Of a stretch of DNA of 64,000 nt, positions 62,184-64,000 are shown in pieces. A program made the position numbers and the translations under genes. Numbering within the stretch: position 1 is the first letter of the stretch; each line of letters opens with the position of its first letter. The notes below the pieces were generated by a model. It searched no databases. It was not told the DNA's origin and saw nothing but the letters and a program-made list of their open reading frames with translations. The DNA comes from OLB9 sp041392785. GTDB taxonomy: Bacteria; Bacteroidota; Bacteroidia; Chitinophagales; Saprospiraceae. Location of the stretch: assembly GCA_041392785.1 (NCBI GenBank), contig JAWKLK010000001.1:558001-622000 (forward strand), given 5' to 3'.

Positions 62184-64000
62184 CTATTTTGAAATAATAA
62201 ATTGAACTGCTTGTGTTTTTGAAGAAATACCCTTATTTATTGATACAAAATAATTACCCATAGGTAAATCTGTCACCGATCTAGAAATTGTATTATTTCC
62301 AGCAAATAATGCTTGTGTCCAATTGTGAATTGTTCTTCCATCTTTGTCAACTATTGAAAATACAACACTCTGACTTTTCTGTGAAGTACATTGGATATGC
62401 AACTCATTTTTGACAGGATTTTGCAATATACTGAATGCCAAATCGTCCTCTGTATTAGTAATAGAAAAATCATTTGTTGCTGACAGATTTCTTAAACCAT
62501 TACTGAACCAAACTGCCCAATTTCTATTTGAACAAAATAAAACAGCATCCGAACTAGGTTCAATTTTATTGGTTTTCAAATTGATGATGCCAAGATTTGT
62601 CGCTGCACTGCCATCATTATCAAATATCAACTTATCATCTTTGTTACTATAATTAGGGAATCCAAGTGTATTGTTTTCATAAATCAATTTTAGCTCACCA
62701 CGTTCTATATTGGCTGCTACGATATCGTCGTCACCATTTTTATGGATATAGTCAAAACTGATGATATACGGTGAATTCTTTGAAAATGTTGGGTTCCCAA
62801 CACTTACTCCATTATTGAGGGAATTGAAAAGTTTATCGATGGTTCCCAAAGCAAAAGACGACGATTTGTTATTCCAAACATTAATAAATCCAATATCCCA
62901 GTATGTAATGCCACCTGACAATGTGCTATTTATTTCATTCTTGGCATCATAAATAATGTTTTCTCCTGATAAATCAAACTCCATGGCATCAGCATACAAT
63001 ACGTCTCCGGTGGACACATTAGCAGAATATGTCGGATTGTATAATTCAAACTCATTTTGTGTTTGAGACACAAAATCATACACCAAAATGGTATTGTCCT
63101 CTACATCATAGAGTGCAGCCAATTTACTGCCATCTTTTGAAAGGATCACATTTCGCCAAATAGGTTGATTATCTAGCACCTGCTCGGCTGAAACTGTTGC
63201 TGTTTGCCAGTTTATTTCTTGATAATACATTTTTTTATCACTGGCCACATAGGCTATTACAGTTCCATCATCTGTAACACTAGGTTTGGAAATAATAGTT
63301 TTGTTCGAAATTTTCACAATTTCTGTACCTGTATTGTCATAAATAAACAATCCCACACCATTCTCACCAGTTACCAAAATAAAATCTTGTCCTGGATTGG
63401 TATTGACATCGGTTTCATAATTTCCACCAGAATCACCCAAGATGCCAACTTGATCAAATGCTGATTTTGCTGCATTTATTTCAGTGTTCCCATAAAGGTC
63501 TGTGGCTGCCTTTATCACAGCAATACGTGCATCTACAAATTTTGATGATTTAGTTAAATAATTTGAGAGTGCTCTGTAATAAACTTTTTCTGCTTTATCC
63601 TTGCCTACTGCTGTGGCGAATAGATAAAATGCATGATTTGGAATACCGCTATTAAGGTGGACTCCACCATTATCTTCACTACCTGTATACCTTTCATTGT
63701 AATGTTTTGGCTGCCATCCTGCATTGAAATTTCCAGTAGATGCTCCATTATGAGGATTTTGCAAATTTCGTAAGGCGCCAGAAGGAAAGGCTGCAGTCCT
63801 TACCACATCTTCTCCAATCAACCAATCATCCCTATCTATCAATGCACCAAAAACATCTGCAAAAGACTCATTCAATGCACCCGACTCGCCCTCATATTCT
63901 AGATTTGCTGTATTTTCTATGACTCCATGTGACATTTCATGCCCTGCTACATCTAGACCTCTTGCCAAAGGAAGGAATCCAGAATCACCATTTCCGTAAA
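62184..64000 (-). CDS. M4-family (thermolysin-like) metallopeptidase with propeller-like region and T9SS domain, N-terminus outside window
   Basis: A secreted zinc protease, about 605 residues visible; the frame stays open to the window edge, so propeptide and N-terminal lobe are missing. The catalytic motif HEMSH lies at 63927-63941, followed by the third zinc ligand in GALNESFADVFGALID and the C-terminal catalytic His region DNGGVHLNSGIPNHAFYLF. After the protease lobe come ~280 residues of repeated WD40/TolB-like strands (PSVTDDGTVIAYVASD; VILSKDGSKLAALYD; PTFSKNSPYIISFDY) suggestive of a beta-propeller. The last ~75 residues (ILQNPVKNELHIQ to QAVQFIISK) are a type A T9SS sorting domain. 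Confidence 0.92.
   Translation of the reverse strand, partial: YGNGDSGFLPLARGLDVAGHEMSHGVIENTANLEYEGESGALNESFADVFGALIDRDDWLIGEDVVRTAAFPSGALRNLQNPHNGASTGNFNAGWQPKHYNERYTGSEDNGGVHLNSGIPNHAFYLFATAVGKDKAEKVYYRALSNYLTKSSKFVDARIAVIKAATDLYGNTEINAAKSAFDQVGILGDSGGNYETDVNTNPGQDFILVTGENGVGLFIYDNTGTEIVKISNKTIISKPSVTDDGTVIAYVASDKKMYYQEINWQTATVSAEQVLDNQPIWRNVILSKDGSKLAALYDVEDNTILVYDFVSQTQNEFELYNPTYSANVSTGDVLYADAMEFDLSGENIIYDAKNEINSTLSGGITYWDIGFINVWNNKSSSFALGTIDKLFNSLNNGVSVGNPTFSKNSPYIISFDYIHKNGDDDIVAANIERGELKLIYENNTLGFPNYSNKDDKLIFDNDGSAATNLGIINLKTNKIEPSSDAVLFCSNRNWAVWFSNGLRNLSATNDFSITNTEDDLAFSILQNPVKNELHIQCTSQKSQSVVFSIVDKDGRTIHNWTQALFAGNNTISRSVTDLPMGNYFVSINKGISSKTQAVQFIISK

Noticed and set aside
1..64000. 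CRISPR arrays, tRNA/rRNA genes, insertion sequences, phage or defence islands
   Set aside because: No regular spaced repeats, cloverleaf sequences, transposase or integrase motifs, or known defence-domain combinations were seen on either strand.

Overview
The window is a chromosomal stretch of a low-GC member of the Bacteroidota, most likely the Saprospiria. I infer this from several things. There are secreted proteins with type IX secretion (T9SS) C-terminal domains. One giant protein carries SprB-type repeats and a gliding-motility-type C-terminus. Type 2 isopentenyl-diphosphate isomerase and class II HMG-CoA reductase lie side by side, which indicates a mevalonate pathway. Shine-Dalgarno sequences are essentially absent. 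The Bacteroidota -7 promoter element TAnnTTTG stands in front of most transcription units. No rRNA, tRNA, CRISPR array or insertion sequence was recognised.

Layout. 1-9.7 kb (minus strand): an edge fragment of a TerB-like gene, alaS, a small operon (MORN-repeat lipoprotein, membrane protein, TesB thioesterase), a vanadium-haloperoxidase-like lipoprotein next to a di-haem peroxidase lipoprotein, then an O-methyltransferase and a ferredoxin reductase. 9.8-17.8 kb (plus): glycosyltransferase, two-component pair, topoisomerase IV subunit A (parC), an unknown gene, and a POT peptide transporter. 18-26.9 kb (mostly minus): lipoprotein esterase, ABC-F protein, PGI/PMI (plus), a second di-haem peroxidase, and an operon fni-mvaA followed by two outer-membrane barrel paralogues. 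27-40 kb: a TPR protein (plus), then a long minus-strand run gyrB - small membrane protein - mutL - rhomboid - rhomboid - EEP-family protein - nadA - META-domain protein - aldo/keto reductase - mutS2. 40-46.9 kb (minus): the SprB-repeat surface protein and sucA. 47-51.6 kb (plus): ricT-like PSP1 gene, lpd, a TonB-C-like protein, galK. 51.8-55.5 kb: a compact cassette of an HxlR regulator divergent from a secreted DJ-1/PfpI protein, a barrel protein, a bestrophin and an F420-type NADP oxidoreductase. 55.6-64 kb: rpsA with an unusual C-terminal domain, an unknown secreted protein, a PiT-PhoU phosphate transporter, and an M4 metalloprotease cut by the window edge.

The most striking anomalies are two patches of dense single-base indels. 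One is in mutS2 (about 29.07-29.13 kb). The other runs through the end of nadA and the start of its neighbour (about 32.03-32.70 kb). The protein-level signal there is still readable by hopping frames, so I favour unpolished assembly over true gene decay, but cannot decide from sequence alone. The most interesting biology is three-fold. Two tandem hairpins sit in the leader of ribosomal protein S1, which also carries a C-terminal helix-hairpin-helix module. The HxlR-controlled cassette has a near-perfect operator palindrome. A palindrome overlaps the promoter of the haloperoxidase-like gene. I did not find a convincing new defence or mobile system; most of the window is ordinary core genome.
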